Assembly: GCF_000179555.1 (NCBI RefSeq)
Contig: NZ_AECZ01000008.1
Coordinates: 1-64,000 of the forward strand
Length of the DNA: 64,000 bases
Source of the DNA: Solidesulfovibrio fructosivorans JJ]
GTDB taxonomy: Bacteria; Desulfobacterota; Desulfovibrionia; Desulfovibrionales; Desulfovibrionaceae
Direction of reading: 5' to 3'
Numbering within the stretch: position 1 is the stretch's first letter; each line of letters starts with the position of its first letter. The notes under the pieces are model-generated. The model did no database searches. It had not been told where the DNA came from and saw nothing but the letters and a program-made list of their open reading frames with translations. Shown here one piece after another: positions 53,201-60,528 of this stretch. The position numbers were made by a program, and so were the translations under genes.

Positions 53201-53573
53201 GAAAGAACTTCGAAAAAAACTAAAAGGCGATTGGGCAATTTATGGAGCGACGAACAAGCCGGCAGAACGCACTCTCAACGACTGGTGCAAAGCGAGAATA
53301 GGGACAGTACACACTTTTCAAGGCAAGGAAGAAGATTGTGTTATCATGGTCCTCGGCGCGGACAGCGACACTAAAATCGGGGCAGCCCAGTGGGCCGCAT
53401 CCAAACCAAACCTTTTAAATGTCGCGATTACTCGTGCGAAAAAACGGTGTTTCATCGTAGGAGACAAGAAACTTTGGGCGAGCATGAAGTACTTTCCATC
53501 AGCCCAAAGAGAGTTCAAAACGATCACACCCGAGATGGCCTTAAAAGCGACTTCACTCGTTAGTATTACGTAG
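50226..53573 (+). CDS. Stand-alone superfamily 1 (Upf1/DNA2-like) helicase, low GC
   Basis: The start ATG (MNKSSMISLVESDK) has AAGG upstream and gives 1115 residues. A roughly 330-residue N-terminal part has no domain I can name. The helicase core holds Walker A GPPGTGKTT (near 344), DEAG box (FIDEAGQAVPQ, near 808), VVVGDPLQIEPV, GTVHTFQGKEEDCV and VAITRAKKRCFIVGD (near 1065). An insert between the RecA halves is largely coiled coil (about 561-685). Codon use and AT content differ sharply from all neighbours (some lines are near 40 % GC), so it was probably acquired. Such lone helicases occur in defence islands (compare Mokosh and related systems), but no partner is adjacent and the role is inferred. 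Confidence 0.8.
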   Translation: MNKSSMISLVESDKERLLAILNSWHKIEFFIPFDLDGSVVQDTNQRKKINWLHKDSLQQGMEIFNFPACSDDKIPNYSLFLGVFDKNEIAPICQRMLQLGPDDNDTFENQERGDLEGATCFAKIKLNEHGEPLFDAISISTLPWALGMVQTLGLDGLSASSFALAQARLVERLQNFANQRETAGAPQPLTAEDIFALRDLLYDWAKFTPKDETAPAILQWQESHAKSGNADKDNTPEDDALQEPEVDILNSFFIKDLESAMEDAEAGKMSRSLREYLTPRNPAERIDIYSKEGRRTLQEKLRPNMFNRGHWFDAPDHLMSLMQQFAINMAFEVNEQRGIFSVNGPPGTGKTTLLRDIIAENVVRRAGVLAAFRTAACAFDGKKQLPLGNGTLVCTLKPELAGFEMIVASSNNAAVNNISKELPKQASLGKVWRDKTYIQQTAQKIATKNNGNKFTPLPPEKTQWGLIACALGNYANRKKFNEGFFFYPDNQNRSPAHKLGLLHIYDWIDQYNGPTFDEAKTTFLSKQTLVEDELTDRTLFASLAEELAGQTEDSYVAGNIEDLEHCQQELTRIKQALARATQEATEIRHSIHQAEMEWLTLEQQKPGWFSRLFRLSSDRKYRLAARVLTSKRECLEADIAAVDSRVNLLRDQEIQADTCCREAGGRLARRRREWEVKQKEFEALKQHFSNFDIPRTPDELETEAFQIRGLWNDERLSTLRTELFSAALTLHEAWLADVGRNKDRGGAGFRGNIMAISNYLKGHARLDNLDALTIWQSLFMIVPVVSTTFASFATQFKDVGSNMLGWLFIDEAGQAVPQAAVGALRRTQNAVVVGDPLQIEPVFTVPANLIRSISALSPHTKEGDYAPDVVSAQSLADACNTYGAYTSSYSRESQTWIGSPLRVHRRCIEPMFSVSNNIAYEGRMIFGLPHKSAPNQPPLPLESAWVNILGQTTNQQIVPSQIEFVIRLIINTFMQQNELPAIYVISPFKAVTKELRKKLKGDWAIYGATNKPAERTLNDWCKARIGTVHTFQGKEEDCVIMVLGADSDTKIGAAQWAASKPNLLNVAITRAKKRCFIVGDKKLWASMKYFPSAQREFKTITPEMALKATSLVSIT

Positions 53574-53842
53574 CGGCGGTGTTATGGTGAATGGCCTGAG
53601 GTGGTCACAAGAAATTGGACAGCCCGTTAAGCTCTCGTCCAATTGAGCCCATGCCGCCTTCGAAGCCAAGTGGCCTTCTCGGCCTACGTCCATAGGGCGA
53701 CGTCCATCATAAGGGTCCCCCTCTCGCGCTCTCCCCTCCCCAAAACTTCCAACGGTGACAATCTGTTATCGTTAAAAGTCTTTGGAAAGGGGGTCTGGGG
53801 GAAAACTTTTCTACAGAAAAGTTTTCCCCCAGTCTTATCCTC
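53574..53842. other. Spacer after the helicase with a palindrome and possible element remnant
   Basis: AATTGGAC (53613-53620) and GTCCAATT (53637-53644) form an inverted repeat close after the helicase stop. The sequence from about 53595 to 53700 (TGAGGTGGTCACAAG and following) does not resemble its surroundings and could be the end of an old mobile element. I cannot name it. The composite repeat f begins at 53711. Confidence 0.3.
53711..53832. repeat. Composite double-hairpin repeat, copy f (left half damaged)
   Basis: Only the right arm of hairpin A remains (AAGGGTCCCCCTCTCGCG, 53711-53728). Then CTCTCCCCTCCCCAAAACTT, a spacer, AAAAGTCTTTGGAAAGGGGG and hairpin B (53795-53832). The missing arm borders the odd sequence after the helicase gene, so the event that brought the helicase may have cut into this repeat. 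Confidence 0.85.
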
Positions 53843-54802
53843 TTAATGCACCTTGGCCAGGAAGGCCGTGACCACGGGCAGGGCCGGTTTGCCCTTCCTG
53901 GTGGTGACGCCGTCGAGCCATTTTTTCAGGATATCCGGGTTGGCTTTGAGCCACTTGAGCGCCGCGCGACGGGGTTGTTCCTCTTTGCTGTTGTGCAGCG
54001 TGGTCATGATGGTGTTCATCATGGGGATGGGGAAGGTGAGATTTTTGAGGAACTTCGCGACGTTTGGATACTGCTTGTCGAAGCCTTTGCGGATGTTGGT
54101 GTAGACGCTTGCGGTTCCGTCGTTGGGGCCGAAGGTCGCGTCGGTGGAGCCGGTCAGGTACTTCATGTCGATGGTCTCGTTCATGCTGTGGGGCGACCAG
54201 CCGAGAAAAACGATCCACTGCTTTTTCCGGGCAAAGGCCTGCACCTGGCCGAGCATGCCGGCTTCGCTCGAGGACACGAGCTTGAAATCCCCCAGGTCGA
54301 ACATGTTCTTGTCGATCATGGCCTGGATGATCTCGTTGCCGTCGTTGCCTTCCTCGATGCCGTAGATCCTGTGGTCCAGCTTGTCGGCATATCTGTGGAT
54401 GTCGGAAAAATCCTTGAGGCCGGCTTCGTACTCGTAGGTGGGCACGGCCAGGGTGTACTTGGCCCCGGTCATGTTTTCGCAGTATTTGATGACCGAGCCG
54501 TCCTTGAAATATTTCTCCGCGATGGTGGCCATGGACGGCATCCAGTTGCCGAGAAACACGTCCGCCTCGCCCGTGGCCATGGCCTTGTAGGCCAGCGGCA
54601 CGGACACCATGAGGTTGCGGGCCTTGTAGCCGAGAACATCCAGAATCTGAACCGCAAGCTCGGTTTTGATGGTCACGCCCGTCCAGCTCACGCTGGCGAA
54701 GGTGATCTCGCCGGGCTTGGCCAACGCCTGCCCGGCCATCAGCGCCACAGACAACGCCAGACACATGGCAAAGACCAGCTTCCTGGTTGTTGATCGAAGC
54801 AT
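53843..54802 (-). CDS. choX: Choline/glycine betaine-binding periplasmic protein (ChoX-like)
   Basis: I start at ATG 54802 (MLRSTTRKLVFAMC) with AAGGAGGTCTG upstream; the longer open frame runs through repeat g. The 319 residues begin with a signal peptide (cleavage near QALA). The mature part matches choline receptors of the OpuAC fold: VFLGNWMPSMA, GAKYTLAVPTYEYEAGLKDF, YGIEEGNDGNEIIQAMIDKN, SSSEAGMLGQVQAFA, FLGWSPHSMN and NLTFPIPMMN. No permease or ATPase gene of such an importer is beside it. It is read in the same direction as betB but separated by repeat g. Confidence 0.85.
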   Translation of the reverse strand: MLRSTTRKLVFAMCLALSVALMAGQALAKPGEITFASVSWTGVTIKTELAVQILDVLGYKARNLMVSVPLAYKAMATGEADVFLGNWMPSMATIAEKYFKDGSVIKYCENMTGAKYTLAVPTYEYEAGLKDFSDIHRYADKLDHRIYGIEEGNDGNEIIQAMIDKNMFDLGDFKLVSSSEAGMLGQVQAFARKKQWIVFLGWSPHSMNETIDMKYLTGSTDATFGPNDGTASVYTNIRKGFDKQYPNVAKFLKNLTFPIPMMNTIMTTLHNSKEEQPRRAALKWLKANPDILKKWLDGVTTRKGKPALPVVTAFLAKVH

Positions 54803-54841
54803 CAGACCTCCTTGGGTTGAGGTGGTGGGAGCTTGGGGTGG

Positions 54842-55006
54842 GCGAGAGGGGAACCCTTTTTGAAAAAAGGGTTCCCCTCTCGCGCTCTCCCCTCCCAAAA
54901 ACTTCTCACGATTACGGATGCTTTAACGACAACGCTTTGTAACCGTTAGAAGTCTTGGGAAAGGGGGTCCGGGGGGAAACCTTTCTTCAGAAAGGTTTCC
55001 CCCCGG
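54842..55006. repeat. Composite double-hairpin repeat, copy g (clearest copy)
   Basis: Hairpin A (54842-54883, GCGAGAGGGGAACCC and complement), GCTCTCCCCTCCCAAAAACT, a 60-base spacer with ATTACGGATGCTTTAACG, GAAGTCTTGGGAAAGGGGG, and hairpin B (54969-55006, CCGGGGGGAAACC and complement). It sits between choX and betB. The end of betB lies inside hairpin B. Confidence 0.9.
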
Positions 55007-56480
55007 TTACACCAAACCACGCAACCGCCTTCGGCGCGTGGTTCTGGTAGACGTGCTTGACCTCCTGGTACTCTTCCAGGCCGATGCGGCCGAGTTCGCG
55101 GCCAAGTCCGGACTGCTTATAGCCGCCCCAGGGGGCCTGGGTGAAATACACGTTGAAGTCGTTGACCCAGACCGTGCCGAACCGCAGCTTGCGCGAAACC
55201 CGGGCGATGCGGTCCGGGTCGCGGGTCCAGAATCCGGCCGACAGGCCGTAGATGGTGCTGTTGGCGCGGCTTATCGCCTCTTCCTCGGTCCTGAAGCGCT
55301 CCACGGTGATGACCGGGCCGAAGACTTCTTCCTGGACCACGCGCATGGCGTTTTCGCAACCCGTAAAAAGCGTGGGCAGGTAGTAGAAGCCGCCGGCAAG
55401 GGCCGCATCGTCGGGACGCGATCCGCCGCAGACGAGCTTCGCCCCTTCCTTTTGGGCGATGGCCACGTAGCCTTCCACCTTGTCCCGGTGGGCGGCGGAA
55501 ATAAGCGGCCCCATCTCCGTGCCCTCGTCAAGGCCGTTGCCCAGGCGGATAGTGCGGATGCGTTCGGCCAGCGCCTCGACGAAGGCGTCGTGGACGCCGT
55601 CCTGGAGCATGAGCCGCGCCCCGGCCGAGCAGATCTGGCCGGCGTGGAAGAAGACGGCGTTCAGGGCGTAATCCAGGGCCACGTCGAAGTCGGCGTCGTC
55701 GAAGACGATGTTGGGATTCTTGCCGCCAAGCTCCAGGGCGACCTTTTTCACGTTGCCGGCCGCCGCCCGCATGATGGACTTGCCGGTGACGATACCGCCG
55801 GTGAAGGAGATAAGGTCCACGTCCGGGTTGGCCGCGAGTTCCGCGCCGACCGGATCGCCGGGGCCGGTGAGCGTATTGAAGACGCCGGGCGGAAACCCGA
55901 CCTCCTCGGCCAGCTCGGTGACGCGTAGCGTGGTCAGGGGCGTGAGCTCGCTCGGCTTGACCACGATGGCGCAGCCGGCGGCCAGCGCCGGGGCCATCTT
56001 CCAGGCGGCCTGGAGCAGCGGGTAGTTCCAGGGCGATATCTGGCCGCACACGCCCACGGGTTCGCGCACGAGAAGGCTCGTGGAATCCGGGTTGGGCGAG
56101 GCGATGACCTCGCCGCCCTCCTTGTCGGCCAGCCCGCCGAAGTAGCGAAAGATGCCGGCGATGTCGGCCATGTCCCAGCGCGACTCCTCCAGCGTCTTGC
56201 CGGTGTCGAGCGTCTCCAGTCTGGCCAGCTCCTCGGCGTGTTCCTCGATCAGGTCGCCAACGCGTCGCACCATGGCCCCGCGCTTGGGGGCCGGCACGTC
56301 GGACCAGACGCCGCGGTCGAAGGCGCGGCGGGCGGCGGCGATGGCGGCCAGCGCATCCTCGCGTCCGGCATCGGCCACCTGGGCGAGCGTCTCGCCCGTG
56401 GCCGGGTTGACGGTCGGGCGCGTGGCCCCCGAGGCGGCCGGTCGCCAGACGCCGTCGATAAAGAGCTTGTCGAAAACCAT
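54987..56480 (-). CDS. betB: Betaine aldehyde dehydrogenase
   Basis: It oxidises betaine aldehyde to glycine betaine with NAD(P)+. In 497 residues I see GQISPWNYPLLQAAWKM, the nucleotide-binding SFTGGIVTGKSI, catalytic Glu (VALELGGKNPNIVFDD) and Cys (FFHAGQICSAGARL), and EEVFGPVI. The choice of BetB among aldehyde dehydrogenases rests on its place beside betA. The last six residues (TGGKPF) and stop are read from hairpin B of repeat g. Ribosome site AAGGAGGCG; ten bases separate it from betA. Confidence 0.88.
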   Translation of the reverse strand: MVFDKLFIDGVWRPAASGATRPTVNPATGETLAQVADAGREDALAAIAAARRAFDRGVWSDVPAPKRGAMVRRVGDLIEEHAEELARLETLDTGKTLEESRWDMADIAGIFRYFGGLADKEGGEVIASPNPDSTSLLVREPVGVCGQISPWNYPLLQAAWKMAPALAAGCAIVVKPSELTPLTTLRVTELAEEVGFPPGVFNTLTGPGDPVGAELAANPDVDLISFTGGIVTGKSIMRAAAGNVKKVALELGGKNPNIVFDDADFDVALDYALNAVFFHAGQICSAGARLMLQDGVHDAFVEALAERIRTIRLGNGLDEGTEMGPLISAAHRDKVEGYVAIAQKEGAKLVCGGSRPDDAALAGGFYYLPTLFTGCENAMRVVQEEVFGPVITVERFRTEEEAISRANSTIYGLSAGFWTRDPDRIARVSRKLRFGTVWVNDFNVYFTQAPWGGYKQSGLGRELGRIGLEEYQEVKHVYQNHAPKAVAWFGVTGGKPF

Positions 56481-56490
56481 GTTCGCCTCC

Positions 56491-58155
56491 TTAGACGGCG
56501 TCCGGGGAGGACGCGGTTGCGGGTTCGTGGCGGTAAAAGGGTCGCGAGGACGGCTCGGGCGGCGTGTTGCCGAGAATGGCGTCGGCGGCCTTTTCAGCCA
56601 GCATGAGCACCGGCGCGTAGATGTTGCCGTTGGTGATCGTCGGCATGACCGAGGCGTCCACCACGCGAAGGCCGCGCAGGCCGTGGACGCGCAGTTTCCC
56701 GTCGGTGACGGCCATGGGATCGCTCCCCATCTTGCACGTGCAACTCGGGTGGTAGGCGCTCTCCCCTTCCCGGGCCACGAAATCGAGGATCTGCTCGTCG
56801 GTCGCCACGTCCGCGCCCGGAGCCAGCTCGTCGCCCCGCAACTCGTCGAAGGCCGGCTGGTTGAGGATCTTCCTGGCGCAGTGGATGGCCTCGACCCATT
56901 CCTTGCGCTCCTTTTCCGTGGACAGGTAATTGAACAGGATGCTCGGATAGACGGCCGGGTCGTGGGAGGTGATCTTCACGCGGCCGCGCACGTCGGTGTT
57001 CATGGGGCCGACGTGGACCTGATAGCCGTGGCCGGCGGCCGGGGCCGAGCCGTCGTAGCGGATGGCGATGGGCAGAAAATGGAACTGGAGGTTGGGGTGG
57101 CCAACCTCGTCGTTGCCGCGAATGAAGCCGCCGGCCTCGAAGTGGTTGGTCGCGCCGATGCCCTTGCGCAAAAAGAGCCATTCCAGGCCGATTTTCGGCT
57201 GGTTCCACCATTTGAGGGCCGGGAACATGCTGACCGGCTTTTTGCAGGCGTACTGGACGTAGAGTTCCAGATGGTCCTGAAGGTTTTCGCCCACGCCCGG
57301 CAGGTCGGCCACGGGCGTGATGCCAAGCGAGGCGATCTCGTCGGCGTTGCCCACGCCTGAAAGCTGGAGCAGTTGCGGGGAATTGATGGCCCCGCCGCAG
57401 CAGATGATCTCCCCGCCTTTGACCTCGCGGACCTTTCCCCCCCGGCGGTATTCCACGCCCACGGCCCGGTCGCCCTCGAAGAGGATGCGGCTGGCCGTGG
57501 CCCGGGTCACGATGTCCAGGTTCTCGCGGTTCTTGATGGGGTGGAGGTAGGCCCGGGCGGCGTTGTGGCGGCGGCCGCGATAGGTGGTGCGGTCGAAGCG
57601 GCCGAAGCCTTCCTGGCGCTCGCCGTTGACGTCGTCGGTCAGGTTGTAGCCGGCCTGGACCGTGGCCGCAAAAAAGGCGTCGAAAAGCGGATTGTCGCAT
57701 TCAGGGGTGGTCAGGGCCAGGGGGCCGCCCACGCCGTGGTAGCCGTCCGCCCCGGCAAGGCGCGTCTCCACGCGCTGAAAATACGGGAGGACATGGGCGT
57801 AGCCCCAGTCTTCGAGGCCGTCGTTCGCCGCCCAGTTCTCGTAATCCCCGGCGTTGCCCCGGATGTAGATCATGCCGTTGATGCAGCTCGAGCCGCCGAG
57901 GACCTTGCCGCGCGGCTGGTAGATGCGCCGGCCGCGCATGTACGGCTCGGGATCGGATTCGTACCACCAGTTGTAGGTCTTGCCGGCCAGTGGATAGGTC
58001 AGGGCGGCGGGCATGTGGATGCGGAAATCGAACCGGCGGTCCCAGGGCCCGGCCTCGAGGACCAGGACCTTGTGCTTGGGATTGGCGCTTAGGCGGTTGG
58101 CCAGGACGCACCCGGCCGAACCGCCGCCGACGATGATGAAATCATACTGCTTCAT
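56491..58155 (-). CDS. betA: Choline dehydrogenase (GMC oxidoreductase)
   Basis: It oxidises choline to betaine aldehyde. The start is ATG 58155 with AAGGAGCAGAC upstream, overlapping the gntR stop (ATGA), giving 554 residues. FAD motif IIVGGGSAGCVLANRLS at the N-terminus, GMC signatures GKVLGGSSCINGMIY and GAINSPQLLQLSGVG, the catalytic His region SAYHPSCTCKMG, and PTITNGNIYAPVLM near the end. The family is membrane-associated and passes electrons to the respiratory chain. Confidence 0.92.
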   Translation of the reverse strand: MKQYDFIIVGGGSAGCVLANRLSANPKHKVLVLEAGPWDRRFDFRIHMPAALTYPLAGKTYNWWYESDPEPYMRGRRIYQPRGKVLGGSSCINGMIYIRGNAGDYENWAANDGLEDWGYAHVLPYFQRVETRLAGADGYHGVGGPLALTTPECDNPLFDAFFAATVQAGYNLTDDVNGERQEGFGRFDRTTYRGRRHNAARAYLHPIKNRENLDIVTRATASRILFEGDRAVGVEYRRGGKVREVKGGEIICCGGAINSPQLLQLSGVGNADEIASLGITPVADLPGVGENLQDHLELYVQYACKKPVSMFPALKWWNQPKIGLEWLFLRKGIGATNHFEAGGFIRGNDEVGHPNLQFHFLPIAIRYDGSAPAAGHGYQVHVGPMNTDVRGRVKITSHDPAVYPSILFNYLSTEKERKEWVEAIHCARKILNQPAFDELRGDELAPGADVATDEQILDFVAREGESAYHPSCTCKMGSDPMAVTDGKLRVHGLRGLRVVDASVMPTITNGNIYAPVLMLAEKAADAILGNTPPEPSSRPFYRHEPATASSPDAV

Positions 58156-58910
58156 GTCTGCTCCTTTGGTATCCGGTCCGCGTCGTCCTCGCCGCCCCGC
58201 TCCAGGCGGCGGCGCAGCCAGGCGTAATGCAGGGAAACGTGGGACAGGGCGGCCAGGGGCTCGCGCGCGGCGATGGCCCGGGCGGTGTCGCGCCAGTTGG
58301 CCACGGTGCGTTCCCGGCAGCCAGGGTCTTCGTACAGGGCCATGTCCAGGGAACTGAACCCGAGCTGCACCGCGCGCATGATCCATTCGAAGACCGGGTT
58401 GTCGGCCATGCGGGCAAGCGCCAGATTGCACTCGCGGTCGCGCTCGGCCACGAGGTCGAGGTCCGGGGCGTCGCCGGCGGCCGCCGCGGCCAGCGCGTCG
58501 GCCAGGCCGGCCAGCTCCCGCATGTCCGCTTCCGTGGCCCGGGCCACGGCCATGACGATGAGCGCCCGGTCCACGGTCTCGCGAAACTCGATCAGCCGCG
58601 CCGGCGACACCTGGCGCTGCTTGAGGAAAAGGGCCAGGGACTCGCTGACGTTGTCCACGCCCACGGCCTTGACGTAGGCCCCGCCGCGCGCGCCTTTTCG
58701 GATCTCGAGCAGGCCCTTTTGCTTCAGCGCCCGCAAGGCCTCGCGCACCACGCCGCGCGAGGTGCGAAACTGGGCTTGCAGCTCGCGCTCGCTCGGCAGG
58801 CTTTGCCCCGGCGCAATGGACCCGTCGGTGATGGCGGCTTCGATTTGCAGGGCCACGTCCTCGCTGGCCCGACCCGGCCGGGCCGGGGAAAACAACAGTA
58901 CGGCTTCCAT
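58152..58910 (-). CDS. GntR/FadR-family regulator of the bet operon
   Basis: The N-terminal winged HTH (ITDGSIAPGQSLPSERELQAQF, SRGVVREALRALKQKG) is followed by an FCD ligand domain (from about residue 95; DRECNLALARMADNP). The start at 58910 or 58919 is open; a longer frame to 58946 is less likely. It overlaps betA, forming gntR-betA-betB; proteobacteria more often use BetI (TetR family) here. Two GGTnnnACC sites upstream suggest self-control with choline or betaine as signal. Confidence 0.88.
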   Translation of the reverse strand: MEAVLLFSPARPGRASEDVALQIEAAITDGSIAPGQSLPSERELQAQFRTSRGVVREALRALKQKGLLEIRKGARGGAYVKAVGVDNVSESLALFLKQRQVSPARLIEFRETVDRALIVMAVARATEADMRELAGLADALAAAAAGDAPDLDLVAERDRECNLALARMADNPVFEWIMRAVQLGFSSLDMALYEDPGCRERTVANWRDTARAIAAREPLAALSHVSLHYAWLRRRLERGGEDDADRIPKEQT

Positions 58911-58926
58911 GGATGGCATCCTTAAT

Positions 58927-59009
58927 GGTCCTACCTTAATTCCCAATTATTGCGAAAAAATGCCGAATAAACCCATTATCAACATAAAGCCGCGACAATT
59001 GGTAGGACC
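58927..59009 (-). promoter_or_regulatory. Paired GntR-type operators of the bet operon
   Basis: GGTCCTACC at 58927-58935 and its exact complement GGTAGGACC at 59001-59009. Each is a GGTnnnACC site of the kind bound by FadR-like GntR proteins (TGGTnnnACCA type). Their centres are 74 bases apart, seven helical turns, so two dimers would lie on the same face and could form a loop over the promoter between. Confidence 0.65.
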
Positions 59010-59051
59010 TTTGGTAAGCAGGGGTTGCGGCGCTTGTCAAGCCGTCGGCGT

Positions 59052-59079
59052 TTGACGCGCGCCATTTCGGTCTTATTAT
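59052..59079 (+). promoter_or_regulatory. Strong sigma-70-like promoter 1 upstream of glutamate synthase
   Basis: TTGACG, 16 bases, TATTAT is the best promoter match in the window. Transcription would begin near 59086, over 300 bases before the glutamate synthase start, and run through a GC-rich stretch of hairpins. Confidence 0.5.
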
Positions 59080-59086
59080 CCACAAC

Positions 59087-59243
59087 TGGGCGTATGGGCC
59101 GGGATTGGCGCGGCCCGCGCCGTGACGGGTGGGACGGCGCATGCCTCCGGGAAGGGAGGCTGTGGAAACCGAAGAATCGTCGGCGTGATCGCGGGCGAGG
59201 CGCATGCCATCTGGCCTGACTTTTCAAAAAAGTTGAAAAGTCA
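59087..59243 (+). ncRNA. Possible structured leader or small RNA upstream of glutamate synthase
   Basis: Perfect stems at 59107-59121 (GGCGCGG/CCGCGCC) and 59143-59160 (GCCTCC/GGAGGC), two copies of GGCGCATGCC (59136-59145, 59199-59208; 63 bases or six turns apart) and an 11-bp palindrome TGACTTTTCAA/TTGAAAAGTCA at 59217-59243. No protein is likely. It fits no riboswitch I know; it may also be a protein-binding region instead of an RNA. Confidence 0.3.
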
Positions 59244-59328
59244 CAGGGGCATCGGATTTCGCTAAAACAATCTTCCGCTGGAAATTATTTACATTTTTCG
59301 CAAGAGGACCCCTTTTTTTATTTTTTGC

Positions 59329-59357
59329 TTTACGCTGCCCTATTTTGTCACTATGAA
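59329..59357 (+). promoter_or_regulatory. Probable promoter 2 of glutamate synthase
   Basis: TTTACG, 17 bases, TATGAA lies 40 bases upstream of the first glutamate synthase gene, in AT-rich sequence. The gene's ribosome site is CGGAG. Confidence 0.45.
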
Positions 59358-59397
59358 AAAACCCCCCTCAAATAGATAGCGTTATTCGGAGTAGACC

Positions 59398-60528
59398 ATG
59401 TGCCGCTTATTCGCCCTCAGCAGCCGGGACCCCGTGTCCCCCATGCGCGCCATCGAGGCCCTCAACGTTATGAAGGAAGGACACGACGGCTCCGGCGTCG
59501 GTCTTTTTCTCCATGACCTGGGAGGACCCTTCGGCGAGATGAAGGATGCGCCGATCCTTTCCGGCATCTTCACGGACGACGGACTCAAGCGCCTCGACGC
59601 CTTCATGGACGAACGGGGGTTCGTCACCAAGTCCACCCTCGTGCTCGACCCCAAGACCAAGATTCCAGCCGGCACCCCGGTACGCGGAACCTACATGGCC
59701 CGGGCCTACGAGGTCCCGGCCGACCTGAAAAGCAAGGGTCAGGCCGAGCGCGAACTCACCTATATGAGCATCCGCGTGGCGCTCCGGCTCATGGGCGAGG
59801 CAAAGGAAGACATCCGCGTCTTCTCGTTCTGGCCGGACACCATCATGGTCAAGGAAGTCGGCGACCCGCTGACCGTGGCCGAATACCTCGGCCTCGACCG
59901 GCCGGAGCTTTTTTGCCGCCGCATCCTGGCCCAGGGCCGGCAGAACACCAACTACGCCATCAACCTCTACGCCTGCCACCCCTTTTTCCTCCAGGGCGTC
60001 TGCACCATGACCAACGGCGAGAACACGGCTTTCGTTCCTATCAAGGAATACCTGCTCTCGCGCGGGTTCGAAGGCTACATGGGCTACCAGTCCGACTCGG
60101 AAGTCTTCGCCCACATCATGCATTTCACGCTCAAGCGCCTAGGCCTTGGCATCGAATACTACAAGCACGTCATCACGCCGCTGTCCAACGCCGAGATGGA
60201 AGGCCATTCGGACCGCGAATTGCTTGCCCGCATCAAGCAGACCTGCCGCAAGCTCATCATCGACGGTCCCAACTGCGTCATCGGCTGCCTGCCCGAGGGG
60301 ACCATGTTCATGGTCCAGGACCGCAAGAAACTGCGCCCCGGCGTGGTCGGCGGAAAAGACGGCATCTTCGCCTTCTCCTCGGAAATCTGCGGCCTCGACG
60401 CGGCCATCCCCGATCGCGACGAGCATGCCGACTTTCAACCCATGCACCTGGACACGGCCATCGTGCGCCCCGAATGCCAAGAGGTCACCATATGCAATCA
60501 ACTGCAGTCATTACCCCGTCCACACTAA
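59398..60528 (+). CDS. Glutamate synthase, glutamine amidotransferase part (archaeal type)
   Basis: It releases ammonia from glutamine. The 376-residue protein begins MCRLFALSS, so after Met removal Cys is the N-terminal nucleophile, as in all class II amidotransferases. GHDGSGVGLFLHDLGGPFG and QGRQNTNYAINLYACHPFFLQGVCTMTNGENTAF are typical. In archaea and many anaerobes the large subunit is split into separate genes of which this is the first. It overlaps the next gene by 37 bases. Confidence 0.9.
   Translation: MCRLFALSSRDPVSPMRAIEALNVMKEGHDGSGVGLFLHDLGGPFGEMKDAPILSGIFTDDGLKRLDAFMDERGFVTKSTLVLDPKTKIPAGTPVRGTYMARAYEVPADLKSKGQAERELTYMSIRVALRLMGEAKEDIRVFSFWPDTIMVKEVGDPLTVAEYLGLDRPELFCRRILAQGRQNTNYAINLYACHPFFLQGVCTMTNGENTAFVPIKEYLLSRGFEGYMGYQSDSEVFAHIMHFTLKRLGLGIEYYKHVITPLSNAEMEGHSDRELLARIKQTCRKLIIDGPNCVIGCLPEGTMFMVQDRKKLRPGVVGGKDGIFAFSSEICGLDAAIPDRDEHADFQPMHLDTAIVRPECQEVTICNQLQSLPRPH

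Noticed and set aside
53595-53710. Insertion sequence remnant after the low-GC helicase
   Set aside because: There is an 8-bp inverted repeat and odd composition, but no transposase fragment, target duplication or matching second end that I can recognise.
59087-59250. Known riboswitch (cobalamin, TPP, molybdenum cofactor, c-di-GMP) upstream of glutamate synthase
   Set aside because: The conserved core sequences of these classes are missing. Only general stems are seen, so it is kept as an unnamed structured region.
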